Below are positions 19,201-26,828 of a stretch of DNA of 64,000 nt, piece after piece (the first letter of the stretch is position 1; the number at the start of each line of letters is the position of its first letter). The position numbers and the translations under genes are program-made. The stretch comes from Candidatus Didemnitutus sp. (GTDB taxonomy: Bacteria; Verrucomicrobiota; Verrucomicrobiia; Opitutales; Opitutaceae). The DNA lies in the NCBI GenBank assembly GCA_017991595.1, contig JAGOQJ010000003.1, forward strand, positions 186,001-250,000, given 5' to 3'. The notes beneath the pieces were generated by a model that saw nothing but the letters and a program-made list of their open reading frames with translations, was not told where the DNA came from and ran no database searches.

Positions 19201-20285
19201 CGGCGCGGCGTGGCATCGTCAGCCAGGCCGGCGAGAATTTCGTTCTCTTTCCCGAGCAGATGCACGTGAAAATGGGCGATGCGAAGCGTGCCTGCGCGGG
19301 CCTGAGCGTCGGACGCAACTCGATCGCTGTCTTCGAGCACGGCGCGGGTTTCCTGAACAGCGTGCTCGTGTGGGATCAACCCGTGCCGCCGGGCGCGCGC
19401 CTCGCCGTCGTTTACACGCGCGGCGTGCCGAGCCTCTTCGTCAACGGCCGGCCCGTCGCACGGGGCGAAGCTTCCGGTCGCATCGTGCACCCGCCGGCTG
19501 CCTTGCGGTCGTCGTTCAAGGGACGCGCAACGGACTTCACCGTGGAAGCGAAGGCCTGGTCGCCCGCCGAAGCGCTCGCGCACGGCGCACGCGCCGCGTC
19601 GGCCGACGCGCACCCAACCGATGCGCCGCGGCTGTTCGCGGACGCGACGGGCTTGGGCGCTGAGTTCATGTCGCCCGGCACGCTGCGTCTGACTCGCGCC
19701 GACGGTTCGGCGCTCGCGTTGACCGCTGCGAACGTGCCGTCCGCGCAGCGCATCGACGGCCCCTTTGCCGTGACCTTCGACCCGCAGTGGGGCGGGCCGG
19801 CAGAGCCGCAGGAATTTTCCGCGCTGACTTCCTGGACCGAATCAACCGTGCCCGGCGTGAAGCATTTCTCGGGCACCGCGGTTTACGCGAAGACCTTCGA
19901 GGTGGCGGCGGAGTCGCTCGCGCCGGACCTACGGGTGGCGCTGGCGATCGAACAGGTCGCGGAAGTGGCCGAGGTGACGCTGAACGGCGAGCGCGTCGGC
20001 GTGCTTTGGCGTCCGCCGTATCGCATCGACGTCACGCGCCACCTGCGCGCCGGGCGCAACGAACTGCGCATCGCCGTGGCGAACACGTGGGTGAACCGCT
20101 GTCTCTACGACGCGACGTTGCCCGAGGCGGAGCGGCTCACTTGGGCCAACACCATGGCTGTGCACTATCCCGATCCCGCGACGATCAAGCCCGGCGACTA
20201 TTACCCGTGGCAGGCGGGCCCGTTGCCGTCGGGCCTGATTGGCGGCATGGCGCTCACCTTCACCCGCGTCGTGCGCGCCGAGTAG
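16257..20285 (+). CDS. GH106 family alpha-L-rhamnosidase
   Basis: The protein has 1342 residues with a signal peptide (~1-20). The order of motifs is that of GH106: PQAWWHWIGGNVSRAGIEADL at the start of the barrel domain, GLGIHACEGWSEAGGPWI, DSWEAGHQNW (Glu469 is a likely active-site residue), WQMDPWGVSLNRKLPW, and a C-terminal GH2-like sugar-binding fold (LNGERVGVLWRPPYRIDVT). GH106 enzymes release terminal alpha-L-rhamnose, for example from rhamnogalacturonan II. It is somewhat longer than typical members. Together with the nearby GH78 it points to a rhamnose-rich substrate. The 235 nt upstream hold no recognisable gene; a T-run at ~16050 has no clear stem. Confidence 0.88.
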   Translation: MRSLFTFAALAGTTVAFAAADEFHRYTNYDPDLAAHTPREADFVSPSGFARPQAWWHWIGGNVSRAGIEADLREMADKGYGFARIFHLNSKVPGPLKFNSPEWFDTFRFTAETAKRYGIGLGIHACEGWSEAGGPWITPELSMKELTYKLVRVTGNGTAQVIPLPELERKRDFVRDIAVLAWPAKRPADLAMHRDVLAKVGPANADTKPSHGNTGVLFDGRREKTIAYAHDKTRPDQFCGVTLEFKEPFEAAGVFTEVQWMYELPKNIFLEASDDGVTFTRVCELQFRQADTSAEFPARRARFWRLVRYQSPDPTERVRRGVVKEHVLTLAELELLAPGEFSRAASPIDNFAAKAGVLATSGAIEETARPFPAPLTLRRDEIRDLTAQAEGGVLRWTAPAGEWVVMRAGYTTTGKTNHPATPEGLGLEVDKFDPAALDHHFAAYPQRMIDAAGPLAGDTFSIIATDSWEAGHQNWTERLPELFRARNGYDLLAWLPVYAGECIEDVATTENFLRDLRRTFSELVMENFYGRLGELVRARGLRYETEPASGIFMRSPMNSFREADIPMSEVWQDARESGVVPGVRHSAAREVASTAHFYGKQFTTCEALTSRKGNWAETPWTMKGTADTVLLAGFNGTVFHSYTHQADERAPGWQMDPWGVSLNRKLPWWRFARPWFDTIARNQYLLQQGKYAARILSLYSDEIPTTGVSLEITGNFAYDIIEGDGVRRFLKVVDGRLVSPGRMAYELLVVSPKTTLQLATLERLRDLVAGGATVSALAKPSAPPSLRGGAEAAARWRALVEELYGDGRKAARQLGRGTFYVGYTANEAAAARGIRENFRCVLAGAPSTDLGWTHREHADGTEWFWVINRLPDAPRTGLLSFRVTGKDVALWHPETGRIERAPAYFERDGYTHVPLTLERMEGVFFVFRGVPAPRAVVRAEWEGRELFSAGGPAERTDHTQVADTFSFAVTVAPTIDRKLTAAARRGIVSQAGENFVLFPEQMHVKMGDAKRACAGLSVGRNSIAVFEHGAGFLNSVLVWDQPVPPGARLAVVYTRGVPSLFVNGRPVARGEASGRIVHPPAALRSSFKGRATDFTVEAKAWSPAEALAHGARAASADAHPTDAPRLFADATGLGAEFMSPGTLRLTRADGSALALTAANVPSAQRIDGPFAVTFDPQWGGPAEPQEFSALTSWTESTVPGVKHFSGTAVYAKTFEVAAESLAPDLRVALAIEQVAEVAEVTLNGERVGVLWRPPYRIDVTRHLRAGRNELRIAVANTWVNRCLYDATLPEAERLTWANTMAVHYPDPATIKPGDYYPWQAGPLPSGLIGGMALTFTRVVRAE

Positions 20286-20323
20286 CGCGTGCTCGCGCTC
20301 CGCGGACCGCGACGCGGGGTAGC

Positions 20324-20373
20324 GGCGGTCGTCCCGACCGCCACGAGCAAGAGGGCCGTCACAGACGACGGCC
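20324..20373. repeat. Two adjacent hairpins between convergent genes
   Basis: GGCGGTC/GACCGCC with a GTCCC loop (20324-20342) is followed by GGCCGTC/GACGGCC with a 6-nt loop (20354-20373). They sit in the 120-nt space between the convergent GH106 gene and its neighbour. They may act as a bidirectional terminator or be a REP-like repeat; copy number elsewhere cannot be seen from here. Confidence 0.5.
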
Positions 20374-20405
20374 GTTACCTTGCCGACGACACCAATCAGC
20401 CGCGC

Positions 20406-21884
20406 TCACGGCGCGCTGTCCGACGCGACGTCGCGGCCGTGGCGCAGGCGGTTGAGCACGCGCCAAGTCAGGTGCGTCATCGTGTCCGGGCGCGATTCGG
20501 GCAGCCAGCGGTCGGGATAGGCGTTCCACGTTTCGACGACGATCTGCGCGGGCTGCAGGCCCAGCGCGTGGATTTCCTCGACGTAATTGAGCAGCTCGAC
20601 GCGTGCCGCATAGTTGCTCGTGCCGGTGCCGCGGTTGCTGTTGGCGAGCATGCCGAACTTCAGCGGCGCACCGGCGGGTCCGAGCCGCAGCGCTGTCACC
20701 TGCTCGTGCAAGGCCCGGTAGCGGGCCCGGTAATCGCGGCCGAGAACGACGCCGGGCTGGTCGGTGGCGGCTTCGTTCGTGAAGGCGTCGTAGGCGAAAT
20801 CCGTGATTACGCCCGTGAGCGGGACGCCGCGCTGCGCAGCGAGCGGGGGCAGGGTGGCGAGCACGTCCTCGTAAGCGCCGAAGCCCTTCGCGCCCTCGGC
20901 GTGCGGACGCGAGTTGCGCGCGGGCACGCCGGCGAAGCTCCAGCTGGAGAAGTTGGCGATGAGCTGGAACTGCAACGCGGGATATTCGGCCCGCCAGCGC
21001 TCCATCCAGCGCACGACCTGCTCAGCCGCGTCGGCCATCGTCAGGCCGGTGCGCTTGTTCTGGTGGAACATCGCGCGGTGCAGCGGGCCGTCGAGGTAGA
21101 GGAAGTCTATCACGCCGCCCGCGCCGCCGGCTGACACCGGGTCGGTGAAGCGACGCAGCACACGGTGCTGCGCGGCGAAGCTCGTCACGCCGGCGTCCTG
21201 CTGGGCGGCCGGATCGCCGAGCCGCGCGCTCGAATGAAAGACGCCGATCTCGATCGCGAGCCGGATGCGGCCCCGCGTGGGCGTCGGAGCCAGCGCGCGG
21301 GCGAACTCGCGCAATTCGGCCACGGACGCGTTCTGGATCGTCGAATAAAAGAGCACGATGCCGTCGATCTGGTCGGAAAGTTGCGGCCACTCGCTGAGGT
21401 TTTTCAACGCGAGGCGACTTTCGCCGTGCCGGGTCAGGGCCGGCGACTTGCCGGGTGCGTTGCAGATCCAGACTTCCGTGCCGGGCCAGGACCAAGTCGG
21501 CGTGGCAGGATAACGGCGCTCGAGCCGCCACGCGGTGGCCGTGGCGACGGGCGAGGCGCCGTCGGGGCCGAGCGCGCTGAGATGATACGTGACGCTGGGC
21601 GAGCCGGCGAGCGCATCGGGGTCGACGTAGCGTGTCGTCGTCGGATCGGACAATTGAATCGTGCGCCACTTCGTTTCGCCTGCGGCGCGGCGGTTGAGTT
21701 TCCAGCCGGTTACTGGTCCAGCGGGCGCGCTCCACGTGAGCACCGCATCGGGGCGGCCCGTGTGGGTGGCGGGAAAATCGGGATTGGCGCCGTAGGCCGC
21801 GCGCAAGTCGACTGGCGGAGGCGGCGCGGCGTGAGCGGCGGCGAAGAGGAGAAGGCCAAGGCCGGCGCAGGAGAGCAATTTCAT
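20406..21884 (-). CDS. Secreted protein of unknown function, Fn3-like plus barrel-type domain
   Basis: The protein has 492 residues with a signal peptide (~1-19, ending AHA). Residues ~22-120 look like a fibronectin type III domain (VLTWSAPAGPVTGWKLNRR). The rest alternates strands and helices in a way that suggests a TIM barrel (IDGIVLFYSTIQNA, IRLAIEIGVFH, FLYLDGPLHRAMF). I do not recognise the family and do not assign catalytic residues. Its start overlaps the stop of the GH3 gene by 4 bp, so the two are co-translated, and a glycan-related role is inferred from that alone. Confidence 0.8.
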   Translation of the reverse strand: MKLLSCAGLGLLLFAAAHAAPPPPVDLRAAYGANPDFPATHTGRPDAVLTWSAPAGPVTGWKLNRRAAGETKWRTIQLSDPTTTRYVDPDALAGSPSVTYHLSALGPDGASPVATATAWRLERRYPATPTWSWPGTEVWICNAPGKSPALTRHGESRLALKNLSEWPQLSDQIDGIVLFYSTIQNASVAELREFARALAPTPTRGRIRLAIEIGVFHSSARLGDPAAQQDAGVTSFAAQHRVLRRFTDPVSAGGAGGVIDFLYLDGPLHRAMFHQNKRTGLTMADAAEQVVRWMERWRAEYPALQFQLIANFSSWSFAGVPARNSRPHAEGAKGFGAYEDVLATLPPLAAQRGVPLTGVITDFAYDAFTNEAATDQPGVVLGRDYRARYRALHEQVTALRLGPAGAPLKFGMLANSNRGTGTSNYAARVELLNYVEEIHALGLQPAQIVVETWNAYPDRWLPESRPDTMTHLTWRVLNRLRHGRDVASDSAP

Positions 21885-24094
21885 GGTTGGAGTGCGGAAG
21901 AGCCCGTTACGGTCACGGTGGTCTGGAGTCCGCCGACGGAACTCGTGCCGACGATGAGGTGAAATTCGCCCGGCTCCACTGTCCGGCGCAAGGCGGCATC
22001 GTGGAGGGCGAAGTCGTCCGGTTGCAGCGTGAACGCCACGCGACGCGTCTCGCCGGGCGCGAGGTGGACGCGCTCGAAGCGGCGCAGCTCGCGCAGCGGC
22101 CGGGAGCGACTGGCCACGACATCGCGCAGGTAGAGCTGCACGACCTCATCGCCGGCGCAGGCGCCGGTGTTGCGCACCTCGATGCTGACGTGCAGCGATT
22201 CGCCGGCGGTCAGCGTGGGCTTGTCCACCGCGAGGCCCGAGAGCTCGAATTGCGTGTAGCTCAGGCCGAAGCCGAACGGGAATTCCGGAGTGTTGGGGCT
22301 GTCGATGTATTTCGAGGTCCAAAGCTTTTCCGCGGCGGGGCGTCCGGTGTTGAGCGCGGCGTAATAGAGCGGGATCTGGCCGACGCTGCGCGGGAAAGTC
22401 ATCGGCAGCTTGCCGCCGGGATTGACGTCGCCGCAGAGTACGTCGGCCACCGCGTGACCGGCTTCGGTGCCGGGAAACCACGCGAGCAGCAGCGCGGGCG
22501 TCGCGCGCACGAGCTCACCGAGCACGAGTGGGCGGCCGCAAAGCAGGACGGTGACGAGCGGCTTGCCCGTGCGCGCGAGCGCTTGGACGAGCTGCAGTTG
22601 TGCGCCGGGCAGATCGAGCGCCGTGCGGGAGGCGGCCTCGCCGCTCATGCGGGCGGTCTCGCCCACGACGGCGACGATGGCGTCGGCTTCCTGTGCGGCG
22701 GCGACGGCGGCGGCAAAGCCGGCCTCGGATTCGTCCTGCACCGATTTCAGGCCCGGCACGTAGGTCACCTCCGTCTCCGGCCCGAGCCTGGCCCGGAGGC
22801 CGGCGAGCAGGGTGACGACATCGCGTTCGCGGCCATCGCCGTGCCAAGAACCCATCGGTGCGCGGGCGTCGTCGGCCAGCGGGCCGATCACTGCGAGGCG
22901 GCGCACGGTGCGCGGGAGCGGCAGGACATCGGCGTCGTTTTTGAGCAGCACGCAGGAGCGGGCGGCGGCGCGGCGGGCCACGGCGCGGTGCTGCGGCGTG
23001 AGGAAGGCATCGCGTTCGCCGGCCTCGTCGACGTAGGGGCGAGCGAAGAGTCCGAGCTGGAACTTCGCCCGCAGCACGCGCCGGACGGCGGCGTCGAGTT
23101 GCGCCGCGTCGATGCGGCCGGCGGCCAGCAGCGCCGGGAGCGATTCCTGATAGGTGCGGCTGATCATCTCGACGTCGACGCCAGAGGCGAAGGACTGGTG
23201 CGCGGCCTCGGCCGGCGTGGCGGCGGTGCCGTGGTTAAGCAGTTCGAGAACCGAGCGCGCGTCGCTGATGACGAGCCCGTCGAAGCCCCACTCGCTGCGC
23301 AGGACCTGTTGCGTGATGAAGGGATTGGCGGAGGCGGGCACGCCGTTGAGCGCGTTGAAGCCGACCATGAAGGAGCCGACGCCGGCATCGAGCGCCGCGC
23401 GGAAGGGCGGAAAATAGACCTCGCGCAGCGTGGCTTCGGAGACGTCGGTGGTGTTGTATTCGCGCCCGCCCTCGGCGGCGCCGTAGGCGACCCAGTGCTT
23501 GGCGCAGGCGAGCATGCGGCCGGGCTGGCCGAGACGTTCGCCTTGAAAACCCCGCACGCGCGCGGCGGCAAAGAGACTTCCCAGATACGGGTCCTCGCCC
23601 GCGCCCTCGACGACGCGGCCCCAGCGCGGATCGCGCGCGATGTCGACCATCGGCGCGTAGGTCCAGCGCAAGCCGGCGGCGGTCGCCTCGGCGGCGGCGA
23701 GTGCGGCGGTCTCCTCCGCGAGCGCCGGGTCCCAGCTGGCCGCCTCGGCGAGCGGGACGGGGAAGATCGTGCGGTAACCGTGAATGAGATCGTAGGCGAA
23801 AAGCACCGGTATCCCGAGGCGGGAATTCTCCACGGCGAGGCGCTGCACGGCGTTGGTCTTCGCCGCGCCGTGTATGTTAATCAGCGAGCCGACGAGGCCC
23901 TGCTCGACCAGCACCTCGTGCTCGGGACGGTGATCGCCGCCGCCGGGAGCGGTGCCGATCTGCGTGAGCTGGCCGACTTTCTCGGCGACGGTCATGCGCG
24001 CGAGCAGCGCGTCGATCTGGGAGTCGAATTCGGCGGCGCCGGCCGTGGCCAGCGCCAGCAACCCGAGGGCGGCGGTGCGGAGTGGGGCGATCAT
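21881..24094 (-). CDS. bglX: GH3 family beta-glucosidase
   Basis: The protein has 737 residues with a signal peptide (~1-21), similar in size to periplasmic BglX. It has the full GH3 layout: TIM barrel (~25-370) with KHW (199-201) and the nucleophile Asp278 in GLVISDARS, an alpha/beta sandwich (~390-600) and a C-terminal fibronectin-like domain (~640-735). The enzyme hydrolyses beta-linked oligosaccharides, with glucose or xylose the usual non-reducing sugars. The ATG at 24094 begins the signal peptide; the frame is open further upstream. It diverges from the GH78 rhamnosidase across a 157-bp region with a strong palindrome, so both may be controlled together. Confidence 0.9.
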   Translation of the reverse strand: MIAPLRTAALGLLALATAGAAEFDSQIDALLARMTVAEKVGQLTQIGTAPGGGDHRPEHEVLVEQGLVGSLINIHGAAKTNAVQRLAVENSRLGIPVLFAYDLIHGYRTIFPVPLAEAASWDPALAEETAALAAAEATAAGLRWTYAPMVDIARDPRWGRVVEGAGEDPYLGSLFAAARVRGFQGERLGQPGRMLACAKHWVAYGAAEGGREYNTTDVSEATLREVYFPPFRAALDAGVGSFMVGFNALNGVPASANPFITQQVLRSEWGFDGLVISDARSVLELLNHGTAATPAEAAHQSFASGVDVEMISRTYQESLPALLAAGRIDAAQLDAAVRRVLRAKFQLGLFARPYVDEAGERDAFLTPQHRAVARRAAARSCVLLKNDADVLPLPRTVRRLAVIGPLADDARAPMGSWHGDGRERDVVTLLAGLRARLGPETEVTYVPGLKSVQDESEAGFAAAVAAAQEADAIVAVVGETARMSGEAASRTALDLPGAQLQLVQALARTGKPLVTVLLCGRPLVLGELVRATPALLLAWFPGTEAGHAVADVLCGDVNPGGKLPMTFPRSVGQIPLYYAALNTGRPAAEKLWTSKYIDSPNTPEFPFGFGLSYTQFELSGLAVDKPTLTAGESLHVSIEVRNTGACAGDEVVQLYLRDVVASRSRPLRELRRFERVHLAPGETRRVAFTLQPDDFALHDAALRRTVEPGEFHLIVGTSSVGGLQTTVTVTGSSALQP

Positions 24095-24155
24095 GGGGAG
24101 GGCCGCGGGGAAGGCCGACTGAGTGGGCCGGATGCAGTGTCGGCGGACAACGGCG

Positions 24156-24180
24156 GGCAGGCTCAACCGTTGACCCTGCC
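24156..24180. promoter_or_regulatory. 25-bp palindrome between divergent GH3 and GH78 genes
   Basis: GGCAGGCTCAAC, a single C, then GTTGACCCTGCC: 12-bp arms with one mismatch. The centre is 74 nt from the GH3 start and 84 nt from the GH78 start, so it lies almost midway. The core resembles the inverted repeat at 13717. It is a good candidate for the operator of a carbohydrate-responsive regulator. Confidence 0.6.
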
Positions 24181-24251
24181 GTTGCTTGCGTGGCGCGACG
24201 AAGCGCGGCGTCGTGGAGGCGCTGTCCGGTTGCCCTGCACCCCGTTTCCCC

Positions 24252-26777
24252 ATGCTCCGTCGCGATCTCCTCAAACTCTCCGCGTTGTCGCTCGCCGGCC
24301 TCGGTGTCCGTGAACTCTGTGGCTCTCCCGCCACGTCTGCACTGCCGTCAGGGACCAACGAACCGATCGGTCCGTCGCTGGAGCCGCGCGCGCGTCCGAG
24401 CGCCATGGAGGTGACTTGGGCCGCCGGCACGGGCCTGATCTGGATGAAGGGAGAGACACTCTTCTACGACAATCCGCGCAACCGATTCATGCGTTTCCGC
24501 CGGAAGTTCGACGCGCCGGCGAACGTCGTCCGCGCGGAGCTGCGCCTGTGGGCCGACACGCACTACATCGCGTGGTTGAACGGCGAGGAAATTGCGCGTG
24601 GGCCGGGTCGCAGCGATTGGAAGTGGGCGTTGTTCGACACGCATGACGTGACCGCGCGCCTGCGGCCGGGCGAGAACACGCTCGCCGTGCTGGCTCTGTT
24701 CCAAGGCTTCGGCACGGGCGGCCGGCAGAGCCTGATGCAGGCGCTGCTCGCGCACCTCGCGATCGAGATGGCGGACGGGAAGAAGAGGCACGTGGTCAGC
24801 GACACGTCGTGGAAAACGAGTCCCGCGCCCGAGTTCCAGCGCCCGACGCCGCGGCTGCACGCCACGCTCGGTTGCATGGAAGTGCAGGACCTGCGGTTGG
24901 CCGAGGACGGCTGGCAACAGCCGGCGTTCGACGACCGCGCCTGGACTCCGAGCGACTACGTGAAGCCCACGCTCGGCATGGGCCCGTGGTATTATTTTGC
25001 GCCCGAGCCGTTGCCGGCGCGCACGGTGGACGAGGTGGTGTTTCCCGCGGATGCGAAGGGCGACGAGGTGGCGTTCGCCGCGCCGCCCGTGGATGACCTC
25101 GGCGCGGTGCGTCCGCCGCTCGCGCTCGGACGGAAGGTGACCTTGCCCGCCCGGCTGTCGGGCCGCGACGTTGGCACGGCGCAAGTGATCTCGCTCGATC
25201 TCGGGCGGGATGAATGCGGCTATTTCGAAGCGGAGGTGACCGGCCCGGCCGGAGCGACGGTCGACCTGTTGTGCGGCGAGATGCTGGTCGACGGCCGCGT
25301 GCCCAAGCCCGGCACGGCGCGCGTGCACACGACGCGTTTCATCCTCCGTGGCGCTCGGCAGATGCTGCGCGTGGTCTTCAACTGGCTGGCGCTCCGCCAT
25401 GCCCAGCTGTGGGTCTGGACGCCCGGCGAATTCACGCTGCACCGCGCGACGCTGCGGCGGCTCACGCTGCCGCTCGGCGAGGGCGGGCACTTCGCGTGCG
25501 ACGACGATTTTCTCAACCGGCTCGACACGATCTGCGCGCACACCCTGCGCCTGTGCGCGCAGGACGGCATCGTCGACAGCTCCAGCCGCGAGCAGCAGCA
25601 GTGGATCGGCGACGGGCGTTTCACGGCGATGACGCTCCATCACCGGTTTGCGGCCGGGACGATCCACCGCCGGCTCATCGAGCAGGTGGGGCACGGCATC
25701 GATTGGATGGGCTCGCTCGTGCCGCGTTTTCCGACCGGCAATCTCAACGTCTCGCCGATCCCGCTTTACTCGTTGCACTGGGTGCTGGCTTTCCGCGATT
25801 ACGCGTGGTTCACCGGCGACACGGCGCTGGCGCGCGAGTGGTGGCCGATGCTGTTGCACGCGCTGCGCTGGTTCACGGCGTTCGAGCGCGAGGATGGGCT
25901 CGTCGCGAATGTGCCGCACTGGATGTATATCGATCTCGGCGAAGGTCCGCAGCCCGGCCGCGTGCCGTCGACCGGCGCGTTGAACGCGACGCTGAATTTC
26001 CATTACCTCGCGGCCACGCGCGTGGCGGCGGAGTTCGCCGCAGAGTTCGGCGATCCGGTCAACGCCCGGCATTTCCAGGCCAAGGCCCGTCGTCTCGAGG
26101 CGGCGAACCGGCGCGCGTTTTGGGACGAGGCGACCGGCGCCTATCGCGACTCGCTCGATGCGCGCGGCGGTTTCGGCACGCTGTCGGAGGGCACGAACGC
26201 CTTTGCGCTGATCCACCTCGAAGCGCCCGGCAGCGCGCGGGCGGCGCGCATCTTGGAGACGATCTTCGCGATGCCGAGCGCCGATCCGATCAAGGCGAGT
26301 CCGTTCACGACGAACGCCGTGCTCGAAGCGCTCGGCCAGCACGGTCGAGGCGAGCTGGCTATTCCGCGGCTAAAGCAACGCTATGCACCGCAGCTGGAGA
26401 CCGGCTCGACGTGGGAACACTGGCGAAGCCACCACCTCACGGAGGACGGCGTGCCCGAGGGACATTCGCTCAGCCATGCGTGGGGCGCGGGGCCGCTCGC
26501 ATTTTTCGTCAACACGATCGCGGGCATCCGTCCGGCGTCGCGCGGCTGGGAAACGGTGCGCATCGCGCCGCAACCGGCGGGACTTGCGCGTGCGGAGGCG
26601 AGCGTCGTCACGGCGCGCGGCCGGATCGCGGTGCGCTGGGAGCGCGCGGGTGGGCGCTTCGCGTTGCACGCGACGCTGCCCGCCGGTGTCACGGGCGAAT
26701 GCGTGCTGCCCGACGGCACCACGGCGGCTTTGCGCGCGGGCGAGAATACGGTGACCGGGGCCGATTCGGCGGCGTGA
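24252..26777 (+). CDS. GH78 family alpha-L-rhamnosidase
   Basis: The protein has 841 residues. The N-terminus (MLRRDLLKLSALSLAGLG) resembles a Tat signal with an RRD motif. Beta-sandwich domains (~50-400) include the rhamnosidase lectin-like fold (WLNGEEIARGPGRSDW). They precede an (alpha/alpha)6 barrel (~410-760) with SSSREQQQWIGD (Glu447) and GSTWEHW (Glu722), the two positions that carry catalytic acids in GH78. A C-terminal beta domain follows. It removes alpha-linked L-rhamnose from plant glycans or glycosides and complements the GH106 gene. The ATG at 24252 starts the signal. Confidence 0.9.
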   Translation: MLRRDLLKLSALSLAGLGVRELCGSPATSALPSGTNEPIGPSLEPRARPSAMEVTWAAGTGLIWMKGETLFYDNPRNRFMRFRRKFDAPANVVRAELRLWADTHYIAWLNGEEIARGPGRSDWKWALFDTHDVTARLRPGENTLAVLALFQGFGTGGRQSLMQALLAHLAIEMADGKKRHVVSDTSWKTSPAPEFQRPTPRLHATLGCMEVQDLRLAEDGWQQPAFDDRAWTPSDYVKPTLGMGPWYYFAPEPLPARTVDEVVFPADAKGDEVAFAAPPVDDLGAVRPPLALGRKVTLPARLSGRDVGTAQVISLDLGRDECGYFEAEVTGPAGATVDLLCGEMLVDGRVPKPGTARVHTTRFILRGARQMLRVVFNWLALRHAQLWVWTPGEFTLHRATLRRLTLPLGEGGHFACDDDFLNRLDTICAHTLRLCAQDGIVDSSSREQQQWIGDGRFTAMTLHHRFAAGTIHRRLIEQVGHGIDWMGSLVPRFPTGNLNVSPIPLYSLHWVLAFRDYAWFTGDTALAREWWPMLLHALRWFTAFEREDGLVANVPHWMYIDLGEGPQPGRVPSTGALNATLNFHYLAATRVAAEFAAEFGDPVNARHFQAKARRLEAANRRAFWDEATGAYRDSLDARGGFGTLSEGTNAFALIHLEAPGSARAARILETIFAMPSADPIKASPFTTNAVLEALGQHGRGELAIPRLKQRYAPQLETGSTWEHWRSHHLTEDGVPEGHSLSHAWGAGPLAFFVNTIAGIRPASRGWETVRIAPQPAGLARAEASVVTARGRIAVRWERAGGRFALHATLPAGVTGECVLPDGTTAALRAGENTVTGADSAA

Positions 26778-26828
26778 GCGGGCGGCGAGAGGCGAAAGGT
26801 CGGCGCGGACTGAGCGTGCCGGCCGCGG

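Noticed and set aside
21887-24313. 808-codon plus-strand frame opposite the GH3 gene
   Set aside because: The minus strand encodes a full GH3 enzyme with catalytic residues; the plus frame has only low-complexity charged sequence.
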